Shown in pieces: positions 11,201 to 21,139 of a DNA stretch of 64,000 nucleotides (position 1 is its first letter; each line of letters begins with the position of its first letter). The notes under the pieces were generated by a model. It searched no databases. It was given only the letters and a program-made list of their open reading frames with translations, and had not been told where the DNA came from. Position numbers and translations under genes: made by a program. This DNA is from Eunapius fragilis (Eukaryota > Porifera > Demospongiae > Spongillida > Spongillidae): NCBI GenBank assembly GCA_963681505.1, contig OY811976.1:5880003-5944002 (forward strand). Direction: 5' to 3'.

Positions 11201-12201
11201 CAACTTTTGATACTTGTTTACCAAACTTGTGTGTGGCCGGCCCCTCATGCACTGAGTATCTTTGTCGCTTTTGCCTTCACTCGAACACCGATGTTCAAGC
11301 CCTTCGCCATTGGCAACAAACGGCAACAAACGCAACGTCGAAAATCAAAAACGAGGTCAGGCGGAGAAAGGGCAGAGTTCTGTTTATCATGTGCCAGCAA
11401 ATCGATCTATTACTTTCCAACCAAAGTTACAACCTATCAATTAAATGTGCGTTACCCCTGGGGAACGAGCGTTCCTCAGGGGTAACGCGTGATCATGTAA
11501 AGATTAAAGGTGCTGGCATGGCAGCTGAATATCTAGTTGCATGTTAGATATGTACATTGAAATTTCTCATTAATTGTTTATTTTTTATAATTCTGTGCAA
11601 GAAAATACTGTCATGCATTTGTCTTTAAAATACTTTAACAAATGATCTCTCATTTCTTTTTGTTTAGATTGCACAATCCTTCTAATTACAGTGGTTAAAT
11701 AAATAAAGGTAGTTAAACCAGCGAGGTCCACATCGTGTTAGGACTGCATAGGCAGTACAGAAGTGTAGTACATAGTCTTTAACCAGGAGGCTCTTTTTAA
11801 AGGGTTTGCTACATCATACTAGTGCCCTACAACAGTTAATTTTCCATCCATCACTCTATAATATGCATTGCTTCAAACGTTATAAATATTTATAGTCTAA
11901 CATACACATACCCCTCATTACCTTGTACTGTAAGGTATGCAGGACTACTACTTATAAATGTTCCATCCGTCAGAAGGATTCTGCACAGGATTTGAGACAC
12001 ACCAGCTGATATCCCCCAAACAGTGAGCTTTACAAGTGTCACATTTCCGATAGAATATGGTGCACTAGTATTGATTCCCTGTTGAGGTGAAAACTGAGTA
12101 GCAGGAGTGTTGTTGACAAGATAGAAGATTGTTTGAGCATCCGTGGAAGCACAACTTAATTCAGACACAGATCCCAAACAGATAGTAGTATTGGCAGGCA
12201 T
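3086..12201 (-). CDS. Ig-FN3-transmembrane receptor with PERK/eIF2-alpha-kinase-like domain (5' end missing)
   Basis: Nine exons join with consistent phase: 12201-11922 (Ig-like), 8479-8204 (FN3), 7452-7324 (transmembrane), 4210-4090, 4036-3884, 3813-3666, 3616-3472, 3416-3292 and 3196-3086 (kinase-like, stop TGA at 3088-3086). They total 1488 nt, exactly 496 codons including the stop. Ig, FN3 and transmembrane exons meet at phase-1 junctions, the usual exon-shuffling phase, and the first kinase exon also accepts phase 1. The predicted product is a type I membrane protein with a cytoplasmic kinase fold. The signal-peptide exon and perhaps more ectodomains should lie above 12201 but I could not find them. 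The two large introns (11921-8480 and 7323-4211) are full of mobile DNA. The weakest point is the 3.1-kb jump from transmembrane to kinase exons: another exon could be hidden there, or these could be two genes. Confidence 0.6.
4506..5800. mobile_element. TTAA-flanked element (piggyBac- or Kolobok-type target), 1.3 kb
   Basis: TTAA at 4502-4505 and 5801-5804 flanks inverted ends TGTTTAATCTCC / GGAGATTAAACA. Three copies of an ATCCTTATTTAAGGAT-like palindrome lie inside (one exact near 5556, an exact one and a variant at 5742-5780) and a related sequence near 4527, suggesting subterminal transposase sites. An open frame of 117 codons (4573-4926, plus) encodes a basic protein I do not recognise. 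A poly-C tract sits at about 5169-5203. The element lies inside the 3.1-kb intron of the receptor gene. Confidence 0.6.
4573..4926 (+). CDS. Unrecognised 117-codon ORF inside the TTAA element
   Basis: The frame contains a basic stretch (SKRRMARKDRLL) and no motif I can name. Position between TTAA-flanked inverted ends suggests a remnant of an element-encoded protein. It may equally be a chance open frame. Confidence 0.2.
   Translation: MFYIISDSLDSRSYRSVILPRLKQVWLAQKPVLQCKYGETAICRWRYCSEQINSKRRMARKDRLLVALGVEYTMTDGSVEQYPRFQQSIRSRTGHAVYFQRSKRLHTLESVKLSNPA
5805..7323. other. Intronic sequence without a recognisable gene
   Basis: AT-rich DNA between the TTAA element and the transmembrane exon. 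A good donor (GTAAGT) occurs on the minus strand near 6806, but no reading frame of the right phase stays open to it, so I do not call an exon. Confidence 0.5.
7324..7452 (-). CDS. Transmembrane exon of the receptor gene
   Basis: Acceptor TTTACAG and donor A|GTGAGT, both boundaries phase 1. The exon encodes a hydrophobic helix (GIVFLFLVIAVVTCVRILF) followed by a basic stop-transfer stretch (HPHKRANRP). This predicts one membrane pass with the C-terminus inside. Confidence 0.7.
8204..8479 (-). CDS. Fibronectin type III exon of the receptor gene
   Basis: A symmetric phase 1-1 exon of 92 codons. It starts with TPSNLTALATGTSVRLSW (FN3 A and B strands with the core Trp), has the expected central hydrophobic strands (LLVYSVVVRR), and ends near GYSGVIMFAAG. 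Several N-x-T/S sequons support an extracellular location. Confidence 0.72.
8527..8592. repeat. Short palindromic MITE-like repeat
   Basis: The sequence GGGTTAAATTTTCGTG pairs with CACGAAAATTTAACCC about 20 bp later, forming a compact hairpin inside the intron between the Ig and FN3 exons. No coding capacity. Confidence 0.55.
8705..10955 (+). pseudogene. DDE-superfamily (pogo-like) transposase relic, split by an insertion
   Basis: Starts at ATG 8705 with a segment (LPDPHGPLAQ...SAIVAANSKV) typical of the long DDE-superfamily proteins of cnidarians and sponges, then MKRGQYGKYS. The helix-turn-helix part and AVVNIAITMACAEGIVRS follow up to 9275. The frame resumes after a fold-back insertion with KDWAKSLLQRMGFVK (from about 10111). 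The catalytic core follows: LIINCDQMGMHYI (first D), then KGHCTPAIIDLLQQNNVDIVF and CTDQLQPLYVSV. The second D lies in YDMFKG. Several frameshifts and stops break it (for example near 10200 and 10490). The 3' end is cut at about 10955 by another repeat. It is non-functional and lies antisense inside the receptor intron. Confidence 0.8.
9278..10092. mobile_element. Fold-back (long-TIR) element with TA target site
   Basis: The two halves are inverted copies about 390 bp long (left ending near 9680, right starting near 9755). Outer ends read TTGTCCTGAGTGTCCACCCG and its complement, flanked by TA at 9276-9277 and 10093-10094. The left end has a small internal duplication of the CACCCGGGGGTACAATTGGA unit. 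It has no coding capacity. It splits the transposase relic at 8705-10955, so it is younger than that gene. Confidence 0.8.
10955..11489. repeat. Insertion-like block with related GTTCCCCAGGGG ends
   Basis: The motif GTTCCCCAGGGGGAACG occurs at the left edge. Two related motifs (TTACCCCTGGGGAACG and GTTCCTCAGGGGTAACG) occur at the right edge. The block interrupts the end of the transposase relic: downstream text (from about 11500) still resembles its tail. I could not define a target duplication. Confidence 0.35.
11922..12201 (-). CDS. Ig-like exon of the receptor gene
   Basis: Acceptor TTTCTCAG and donor CAAG|GTAATG. The product has a first cysteine in SELSCAST, a second in QILCRILL about 60 residues later, and ends SSSPAYLTVQG, the usual last strand of an Ig domain. 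It joins in phase 1 to the FN3 exon, giving LTVQGSPTTPSNL without a gap. Upstream exons were not found. Confidence 0.65.
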
Positions 12202-12527
12202 CTGAGAAATTACTGTGATTAAAAATGATATGCAATAAAAACATCAGGATCTACGTGTCATGCAATCTCTGTGTGTATATACTACATGCACTTGTATGTT
12301 CTGCAATTTTTTAAGGACACTTGAATAATTGCTTGCCATATTTCAAAACATAAATTAGTTAAATGAGACAACATACATGAAACACAATTACATGATTATT
12401 AAAAAGCAATCACATTTGCAATGTAAGTACCACAACCCACCTGGTTTAAAAACAAAAGGGGAAAGTGTGCTCCAAATAAACGATTTAGACTAGTCAACAA
12501 TAGTGGCAGCCTATATTACACATAGAT

Positions 12528-12668
12528 AGAGGCAGCCCATACACATTGGGTAGAGGCAGCCCATATACATGGGATAGAGGTAGCCCATACACATTGGGTA
12601 GAGGCAGCCCATATACATGGGATAGAGGCAGCCTATGCATGTGGTTAGAGAGGCAGTCTATGCATGTG
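12528..12668. repeat. Tandem repeat, unit about 24 bp
   Basis: About six copies of a TAGAGGCAGCCCATACACAT-type unit, with alternate copies differing slightly so that a 48-bp period is also visible. Confidence 0.8.
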
Positions 12669-13155
12669 CACACTGGTCAGTACATACATGTACATCCTTA
12701 CATGATGCTGTATATACATGCTAACACAAACACGTACCACACTAGCATTAGGTAGCTACCATGAACATCTGGTTGTGGTTCCACATGTACCTTACACCTT
12801 GCATGTATGCTATCTCTTTCACATGGATGTTGCATACCATATTATCAACATTAACCTTATATCTATGCAAGGATGCAATGCCTTCCACATGTACTTTAAG
12901 TGTTGTACCTCCTTACCTTGAACATGGATGTAACATACGAGTAAGCGCTTACTAATGCATACTTGTGGATCTATCATTCAACAATAACAATTTCAATCAA
13001 CTAGAGCTCAAAACGTTTCATAACAGCACATTAAAGAATGGCTAGGAAGGCTAATGAGTTATTGTTTTGATTCAAGTGAGTGGGTTTGATGAGGCGCGAT
13101 GAGTGGTGGTGATCATTGGGATCAATGTATAATAGTGGTGATTTCCAGTGTGTGG

Positions 13156-13182
13156 TGTGTGTGTGTGTGTGTATGTGTGTGT

Positions 13183-13212
<30 letters not shown>
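13156..13212. repeat. (GT)n microsatellite with GTAT interruptions
   Basis: GT run interrupted twice by TAT. Confidence 0.9.
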
Positions 13213-13213
<1 letters not shown>

Positions 13214-13409
13214 ACAGTATGGGTTAGTTCGTAAAATCAATTATCTTGGCCTTTCAAATTGGAACATTGTTTTACAAAAAAGTAGATTACATGTCGTTCA
13301 AATACATGTAGATACATGTGTTGCTCAGAAACCAGGAATCCCAAATTAATGCCAATGTGTACAAGCAGTGTGTAGTCCCAATACAGCCAAGGCATTGTCA
13401 AATGCAAGT

Positions 13410-14802
13410 GAGACAATCCATGGTAGAGCATCCCAACTTTTGCCACGACATTCTCAAATCTTTTTTATTGTTCAGTAATCTAATAGGGCTTATAGAGATT
13501 AGTCATTATGTAGAGTTTCACTTTCACTTCGGTTAATTGGCAATATTTCATCAACTTTGTAGATGCCATGAAATTATGTGATTACTATCACTGTTTTGCA
13601 AAGCTGTAGTAATGTGTCGAAATAGTTTTAATTGAAACTGTTTCTAACACTACAATGCACTCACCTCATGGGTATATATGTATTGTGAGATAACCTTAAT
13701 AGATTTAATATTATGACTAGTTGTTTTACACTTGTCTAATTATCTCAAAACACCATAATTCATTTTTTTATATCAATTTTACCACATGACGAGATAGGTT
13801 GTGAGGTAGTTAATTCATTAAAATTAATTTTGGGTATCCTTTCCACTGGTAAGTTATAAATGGATTAATGTCAAAAACTTGATGTTTCTTTGAACTGCCG
13901 CTTGACCACAAAGTTGCGATGGATGTGCGCTAAGCTTTGTACGCCTATAAACATGCATGACGCTTCGATTCCGATACAACCTCTAAGCGTAGTACGGGCT
14001 AATATTTATTTAATCATATACATGTGCTCAAAAGATCACACCATGTACGTGCTATTGCTTTTAAAAAAAGCAATAGCACGTTTATCTTTTCACATGGTGT
14101 GATCTTTTGTGCACATGTATATGATTAAATAAATATTAGCACGTACTACGCTTAGAGGTTGTATCGGAATCGAAGCGTCATGCATGTTTATAGGCGTACG
14201 AAGCTTAGCGCACATCCATCGCAACTTGGGCTACGCCCTTTTAGCGTAGTTCCATTGTTTTAATAGCACGTTACGTCTGTGTAAACTTTGTGGTCAAGCG
14301 GCAGTTCAAAGAAACATCAAGTTTTTTACATAAATCCATTTATAACTTACCAGCGGAACGGATACCCAAAATTAATTTTAATGAATTAACTACCTCACAA
14401 CCTATCTCGTCACGTGGTAAAATTGATATATAAAAATGAATTATGGTGTTTTGAGATAATTAGACAAGTGTAAAACAACTAGTCATAATATTAATTTATT
14501 AAGGTTATCTCACAATACATACATGTGTGTACACCCATGAGGTGAGTGCATTGTAGTGTTAGAAACAGTTTCAATTTAAACTATTTTGACACATTACTAC
14601 AGCTTTGCAAAACAGTGATAGTAATCACATAATTTCATGATATCTACAAAGTTGATGAAATATTGCCAATTAACCGAAGTGAATCAGAAAGTGAAACTCT
14701 TCATAATAACTAATCTCTATAAGCCCTATTAGATTACTGAAAAATAAAAAAGATTTGAGAATGTCGTGGCAAAAGTTGTGATGCTCTACCATGGATTGTC
14801 TC
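13410..14802. mobile_element. 1.4-kb palindromic fold-back element
   Basis: The left arm from 13410 (GAGACAATCCATGGTAGAGC) and the right arm ending at 14802 are inverted copies over about 650 bp each, meeting at a tight hairpin near 14062-14085. AAGT stands at both outer edges (13406-13409 and 14803-14806), a possible 4-bp target duplication. Arms differ by scattered substitutions. The right arm has an extra block of about 60 bp at roughly 14227-14285. Short open frames here are not genes. Confidence 0.7.
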
Positions 14803-14806
14803 AAGT

Positions 14807-16935
14807 TAAATATATCATTTAAAACCAACACTGAACGCAACATTATATTACATGCAGTCCTATGTCCCACACATAGTACAAAAAGTCTACAATACAATCA
14901 AGTACAACTGTACCCACTTGCTCTTGACGATACCTATCTCTGCTAAAAAAAAGGAGGTGGTGCATATACTACAACGGAAGGTGAAACAAGCAAGAGGTGT
15001 AGTGCATTGTTTTGCTTTACAACAGCAAATTGAAAGCAAGACAAATTAAGATAACTGAATCATTGCTTCTCTGAACCTTGAGTCGAAACAAAAATCACTA
15101 CCCAGGTCATTCACCTCACTTCCCCAACCAGGAGACAATATACTCATGTTATCTCTTTGATTCCAACAGGCACGCATGAGCTCAATGCTTTGATGTTTGC
15201 TTGTTCTGTGTGGCAGAGTATACAGTGGTTTTGAATTTCATGTATCAAGCAGTGTATGTACTGCCAAAACCCAATATGACCACCGCATCAATGATAAACA
15301 CTTCGGCTGCTTCTATTATTGAGTAATCAAAATTGATGTTCAGAACAAGTGCATTTCAATTTTGCCTATAACGCCTGCGCTATCGATAATCAGTGATTCA
15401 ACAAAGAAATGATTAGAACAAGAAAAAGAAAAATCAACCTGGAAATCTGCCTCCTTTACAAATAAAAAATATCTGAACACATGTAGGATGACAGGACTTA
15501 AATCCCTGCATTCCAAAGTTGGAGACATAATCATACATGTTACAGGACACAACATAGGGAGCAGTGAAATGTAGATTGTACCTCCAAATACAGAAATTGC
15601 TTTATGAATTTTGTTTGCTGTGACATATCAAGAAGTACATAATACATAAAATGGAGGAGCTCTCAATGTGAAAGCTATATATACCCACAATGGAGGTGGC
15701 CAAGAAGAATATACTTACTAGAGTGACTGGACCTTAATGTGAGAATGATAAAAATTAGCACACAAAGATTGGATTGTTCCATCACTTCCTGCAATAAGAA
15801 GGGAAAGGTCAACGATTTATCATCAAAACATGTGCTCCCTCTATTGTCTATATGTCATGATTTGAGAAACTTTGGTTGGAAGAATGGCACAGCAAGCATG
15901 ATGAGCAGTAAGAAAATATTCATAATTTAGGTTTACTTGCTTTATCTCAGCACCATGTTATCTGCTTTGGCATTGCTGACAGAACTACCATGCAACTCTG
16001 CTAATTAATTGCACTTCTGAAAACTATGGGAATTTGGTACCTCATATAGGAAGCACACTTTCTACATATCACTATAATATACACATTATGTAAACACAGA
16101 ATCTTTAATAGATATAGGGCTATCCATTCAAGGACGAAAAACCTAGTGGTGGCTATTAGCCTAGTCTAGTTTGCAAAGCAGGTTACAGTACTGTCCTCAG
16201 TATCAACATGCAACCATTAGATCAACTTTGCTAACATGGAAGCTAGAGGGCAACGAAGTGCGAATGCTGGGGATTTCCCTGGGGAATCACCTCTGAGTCA
16301 AATAGCAACTCCCCCGCATCACCGTTTACAATGTCCAAATTGTCATCATTAAAACGCAACCCCATTTATAAATTACAACACTAGTGGAGTCTGCATGGGG
16401 TAAGGCTTAGCCTGGTAGCCGATAATTTATGTTGCCTCTGCCGCTCCGTTGCCAGGAGTGGTATATACCTTAATAACTATCAACCATGCGGCGTAAGCGA
16501 TCGAGGGTTAGATATGTGTACAAGCGTTCGTACACGAAAGCATAGTGTGTCGAACTGATTGCAGCTTAATTATTGTTCCCACAACTCACCTGGCCTAGTT
16601 AGCACAGTAAACACCAAGTCCTAAATATCACGTGCGAATTGATTATTTATTTATGACGGCATTGTAATCTGGTTTCGGTTTGTATAATCTTCATGTCGCC
16701 AGAGAAACACGTCGTCATAGATAAAAGTATGACTTAACACGGTATACAGGGCTTTTTTTTAGAGACATAGAAGGGAGGTAGTCTCGCGCTGGTGAACATG
16801 ATGTATGTTACGTAACAGGTTTTCATTCTCCTTCGTAACAAGTCATTCTGTTTTCAAATGGCTTTAACCACACTTCCAGGTTACCAAACTCGCTTACTCA
16901 AGCTACAAAGCTAGCTACACTCTGTAACCAGTAGT
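14807..16935. other. No recognisable gene
   Basis: AT-rich sequence on both strands with only short open frames lacking recognisable motifs. It may hold the missing 5' exons of the receptor gene (minus strand), but I see none I can defend. Confidence 0.4.
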
Positions 16936-16976
16936 GTGTAGCGAAGGCGGGGTGGGGGGGGGGGGGGGGGGGGGGA
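16936..16976. repeat. Poly-G tract
   Basis: Run of about 30 G residues preceded by GGGGT. One of about nine long G or C homopolymers in the window. Confidence 0.95.
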
Positions 16977-17471
16977 CTTATTCCATAAACAAGTGGTTTA
17001 GGCCAGAGATAATATATAAGGCTGAAGTATGAATTTTTGAGAAGAGAATTAATTTAACTTGGACGTGCGCTGAAGAACGCTGAAAGGAAGAACAAAGCCT
17101 TTGACTCTCCGGGTGTCAATTCCTCGTAAATTGTTTTTTTTTCACATGACAGGCCGTTTGTCCTGAACGTAAACTCTCTCTGTGCTCGAGGTCAAAACCA
17201 TCCATTGATCAGTGCCCTGATCCACATCCGACCCTATCTGTCTATCTACCTATGTAAATGGTCATCTCAGTTCTCTTCAGTTACTTATATTACATTCCGC
17301 ATATCAATGCTTTCAGTGGGCTATGAGCACTTACATGGTTTCCGTGGTTTTACTCGGAATGCCCGTGATACTAAGTGCTGAGTTGCCAATCCCCTACAGT
17401 ACTTTATTGTCTATGGTTGAGGGTGCGCCGAAATACGGAGAAAATTAATTATATCGCACTCACGAACGCAT

Positions 17472-17494
17472 GGGGGGGGGGGGGGGGGGGGGGG
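17472..17494. repeat. Poly-G tract
   Basis: Uninterrupted run of about 23 G residues. Confidence 0.95.
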
Positions 17495-17499
17495 CAGGA

Positions 17500-19440
17500 A
17501 CCCCCTCCCCCTTTCGCTTTTCGTATGAGGTCTGAGCTAAAAAAAAACTGCATCCGTACCTAGTACGCATAGCGCAGCGCAAGGGTGAAGGCAGGGAGGG
17601 GCGGCGCCACTAGTACATTATGTCACACAACGACACATCGTTACGAATCCACACAGGATCTCAGTTTACTCTCTATAATCAATTTATGTCAGAGTTCCTA
17701 GTCTCGTATCCAGAGGCTAATTACGATAATCGAGACAGAGATCAACATCTATAATATCATCTCTGATCGGGACATCCTCACCCCTCCCCTTCCCCGCAAC
17801 TGCGCGTACAGTATTCTTTATAATCTATGGTACCGGTTCGGGTATCTGGAAAAGCAAACTAAAAAGTTCCTTTTCCTTAACCTTTTATGCATCAACTGGT
17901 AGTGATCAGAGATAAAATATTATGACTGTATCGCGATCGGTATTTTTTTTGCGTGTGCTTGACCGTTAGTGTTCGCACTTCTCTCTGAAGGAATCGATAC
18001 GCTTTAAAAGAATAGCAGCTGGTGATGCAGGCCTACCAATAGTCCATCAGAGGCTTAATGACAGCGACTGGTACGATTCGAACCCAACTGTACGGGTATA
18101 CAATGCCATAACGTTTTGCGCATTGCCTGCATGCCAGCAATTGAGGACATGAATAGTATAAGTGACGTTAGGATAATGATATTAAAATTCTGATTTCACC
18201 AATAAATTTTCTATGATTTAGGCCATTCAGAGTCGATTAGTTGTTTCTCGGGCACACTTATAATAAAATGAGGTCAGTAGGTGTGGGTAGTCTCGTCCCC
18301 AGCCTGATATGCATTCGCCATATACAAACGTTATTGGGACGACCGACCTTGTGCGATTTGCCATCTGATTGGCACAGAAAGCATAGGGGACGGACAACTG
18401 CATACTGCCTTTGCAGTTCCACGTCATGACTATGCCTTCAGTTACAAAACCTTCTCAACTGCCATACCGCAGTAGAAGAACACTGTTTCAAATAGTAAAT
18501 AAAGTCATTACGAGGCCTGTTATCACCACGAATGTGTTGCTCAGAGCCAGAAGATGAATCATCGATAGCAGCTGGGGGTAACACAAGTCGCTCAGCATTC
18601 TTCATCAATATATCGAGTGCATTTGGCGGCTGCTGTGCTTGTGAGATGGTGCATGGATGACCATGTTACAAGGTACACAGTGACAGCCATAAGTCTCGAG
18701 CAAGTGATTGGAGCATCTAAAAGAACTGCGTGCGCTGAATGCACGGACTTATCGGCTGACGAGTTGTGACCTCAGCGACTGTTTCGCTAACTAATTGGAC
18801 TTCCAGCCTCTCCATTAGTCCACCAAAGTTTTCGCCCTGGTCGCATTTGATGATGCTTCTCCTGCTAAATGCGCCACCTCTATAAACTGCTCCGCTCGGC
18901 CATGCCATCCATTTTTGTCCCTGATCTGATATTTTTAAATTCTTTAATTTTTATGGCAATTATTATTTTTTTTTTTGGTGGGTCGGGCCCGAGAAACTTT
19001 GAATGGCCCATTGGCCTTATCATGTTTTCAAAACAGCGAATTTTTAATTAACTATTTTCAACAGCACCCTGATTTTAAGAATGCCTCACTGTAGGTAACT
19101 AGATGAGTACTGTATTTTTCGCGAAAACACTCGTTTTGTAACTCTAAAACATAAATGCATCGTACGCATGCGCAAAATAAATTGACAGTTCCTAGATCAT
19201 AGACCATTGCTTAATTTTTGTCAATCTCACGCGACACGTGTTCAAATCAAATGGCCACTTTGTACGCGACTTCGTACTCATCGCTACATTCCTTAACGTA
19301 AGTAGTAAAACATGTATGTGTGATCGTTGGAATTGTATCAGTGCGTGCTAAAAGCGCATTCGTGAATGATTGGAGGGATCGTGATAAAATAGTCCCGCGA
19401 TAAAGATTAAATATTCCTCGCTTTTCTATTGGTTGTGAGC
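17500..19440. other. No recognisable gene; repeat debris
   Basis: Contains isolated TAGTCTCGTCCCCAG (about 18288) and TAGTCTCGTATCCAG (about 17700), which match the ends of the 9-bp-TSD family found elsewhere. Minus-strand GGGTTCGAATC near 18070 looks like a pol III B box, but no tRNA fold or A box is convincing. Confidence 0.35.
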
Positions 19441-19469
19441 AGTGTCGTGTTGGTGTGGCCTACTTAGCG

Positions 19470-19740
19470 AACCTAAAGAACCCTGTAGGTGTGGTCTAAT
19501 TTGCAAGAAATAGTTAAACCGACAAAAAAGAGCTCTGTGGATGGGGTTTAATTTTTAAGAGTGCGGGGGGTTAAGCAAGATCCAACAAAAAAGAGCCCTC
19601 TGGGTGTGATGAGCAGTGTGAGGGGTTAAGGAACATAACCGACAAAAAAGAACCCTGTGGGTATGGTGAACTTTCTGGGAGTGTTAGGGGTTAGAGCTTG
19701 AGAGTGTTGTGAACTCTCCAATAGTGTGAGGGGTTAAACA
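19470..19740. repeat. Degenerate tandem repeat, unit about 70-90 bp
   Basis: Units with ACAAAAAAGA, then CCCTGTGGGTGTGGT and then AGTGTGAGGGGTTAA recur about four times with indels. Confidence 0.6.
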
Positions 19741-19859
19741 ATATCCCCACCATATTCTAGACAAGCATTTATTAACTGTCCCGTGAAATGGTTAACTGCT
19801 TCATGTAACAAGTTTGTACCGTCTTTTCCCTACATAGTGTGAATTTGCAAGCGTGCGGC

Positions 19860-20820
19860 CAGAGATAATATATAGAGGCAGAGACTGCGTCACTGTCACA
19901 ATGAAATTGGGATCTCATTGGTTGGGGAGAACATTGTACCAAACTAAGACCAGTAGATACTTGCATAGCCAGGTTGCAATGTGGGATGGAAACCATGAGA
20001 CTTAAGGGTTTTCTCTTTGTTTGGTCCGTGTACTTATGCCGCTTTCCAATTCTGATTTTCCTTCTACCCATCCTTAAAAAAAAGCGCATACATGCAGCAT
20101 GAAGGGATGAAAGTAATAAAACAGCTACGAAAGCATATGTCATCATAATGGATAGTTTTAAATAGAATCGGCTATGGTTACACACAGCTGCACTTTTTCC
20201 ACCAACTGACACGGGAAGCACTATTTAATTTATTGTTACAACTTACTACTGGTATACTGCCATAATAGCACGCTTTACAGCCTTGCAGTTGCAACCATTA
20301 CACTCTACAACCTTCCTCGTTTATAGATCTTTAAACAGAGTACAGTTACATCGCCGAGTATAATCAATATCCCGTGGGCAAATTAGGAGGTCAAGGCGCA
20401 CGTATCTCTATAACCAATCAACCTATGAATTTTGTGTCTAGAACATTACACAATATCTCCCAAAAGAAGCATTTTAAGCACAGAAGCAAGTATATAGTCA
20501 GCGTAGTTCAAAACCAGTTGCGTGGGGAAAAAAAAATCGGCCATTCTTTATGGTTAATCACATTCTTCTGACACCCACCCAACAAATAAAAAAATTGGAC
20601 TAATACAAATGACATCTACATTCATCAACTAATTTTTTGATAAGGTCTATTGAACTAATGGACTTAGCTTCAGATACTTGTAAGTAAAATCCTTCCGATA
20701 CCTCTGCAGATTTCCTCCCCTTTTCACAAGTTTTGAGGTGTGACTATCACTACCTCGCATGAGCCGCGCAACTGAATGGTGCACGTGATCCGTTTCCAAT
20801 CCCTCTATATATTATCTCTG
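19860..20820. mobile_element. MITE-like element with 7-bp target duplication (family C, copy 1)
   Basis: Ends CAGAGATAATATATAGAGG and CCTCTATATATTATCTCTG are inverted repeats. The 7-bp sequence GTGCGGC stands directly outside both (19853-19859 and 20821-20827). Two further copies lie at 48841-49686 and 49990-50988. CAGAG ends recall hAT elements, but those make 8-bp duplications. Inside is a minus-strand open frame (20221-19772) without recognisable domains. Confidence 0.75.
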
Positions 20821-21139
20821 GTGCGGCCAGAATGCCTACCGCTTAAGTGATTCGTGAACTGGCATGCGGCTAAATACAATGCTAGCGCTTTTAAACATAT
20901 GCCATATCAAAGGAACCTTCCTGCGCATTAGTAATTTCTTTAATGTAGCCATGTTTATGTAAGCTGTGAAGTTATGAGCTTTAACCTGGTTTTCTATTTA
21001 CTGAATTATCAAAAGGACAATAACTATTACTATTTTGATATAACTTCAACATATCCATCATTGGGCTTCTCAGACCAATTAATGTTTATCATTGCAACTT
21101 GTCCCTTTTGAATGATATTATGTAGAAACATTAAAATGC

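Noticed and set aside
18040-18130. tRNA or tRNA-derived SINE on the minus strand (GGGTTCGAATC)
   Set aside because: T-stem bases do not pair properly and no A box is convincing at the right distance.
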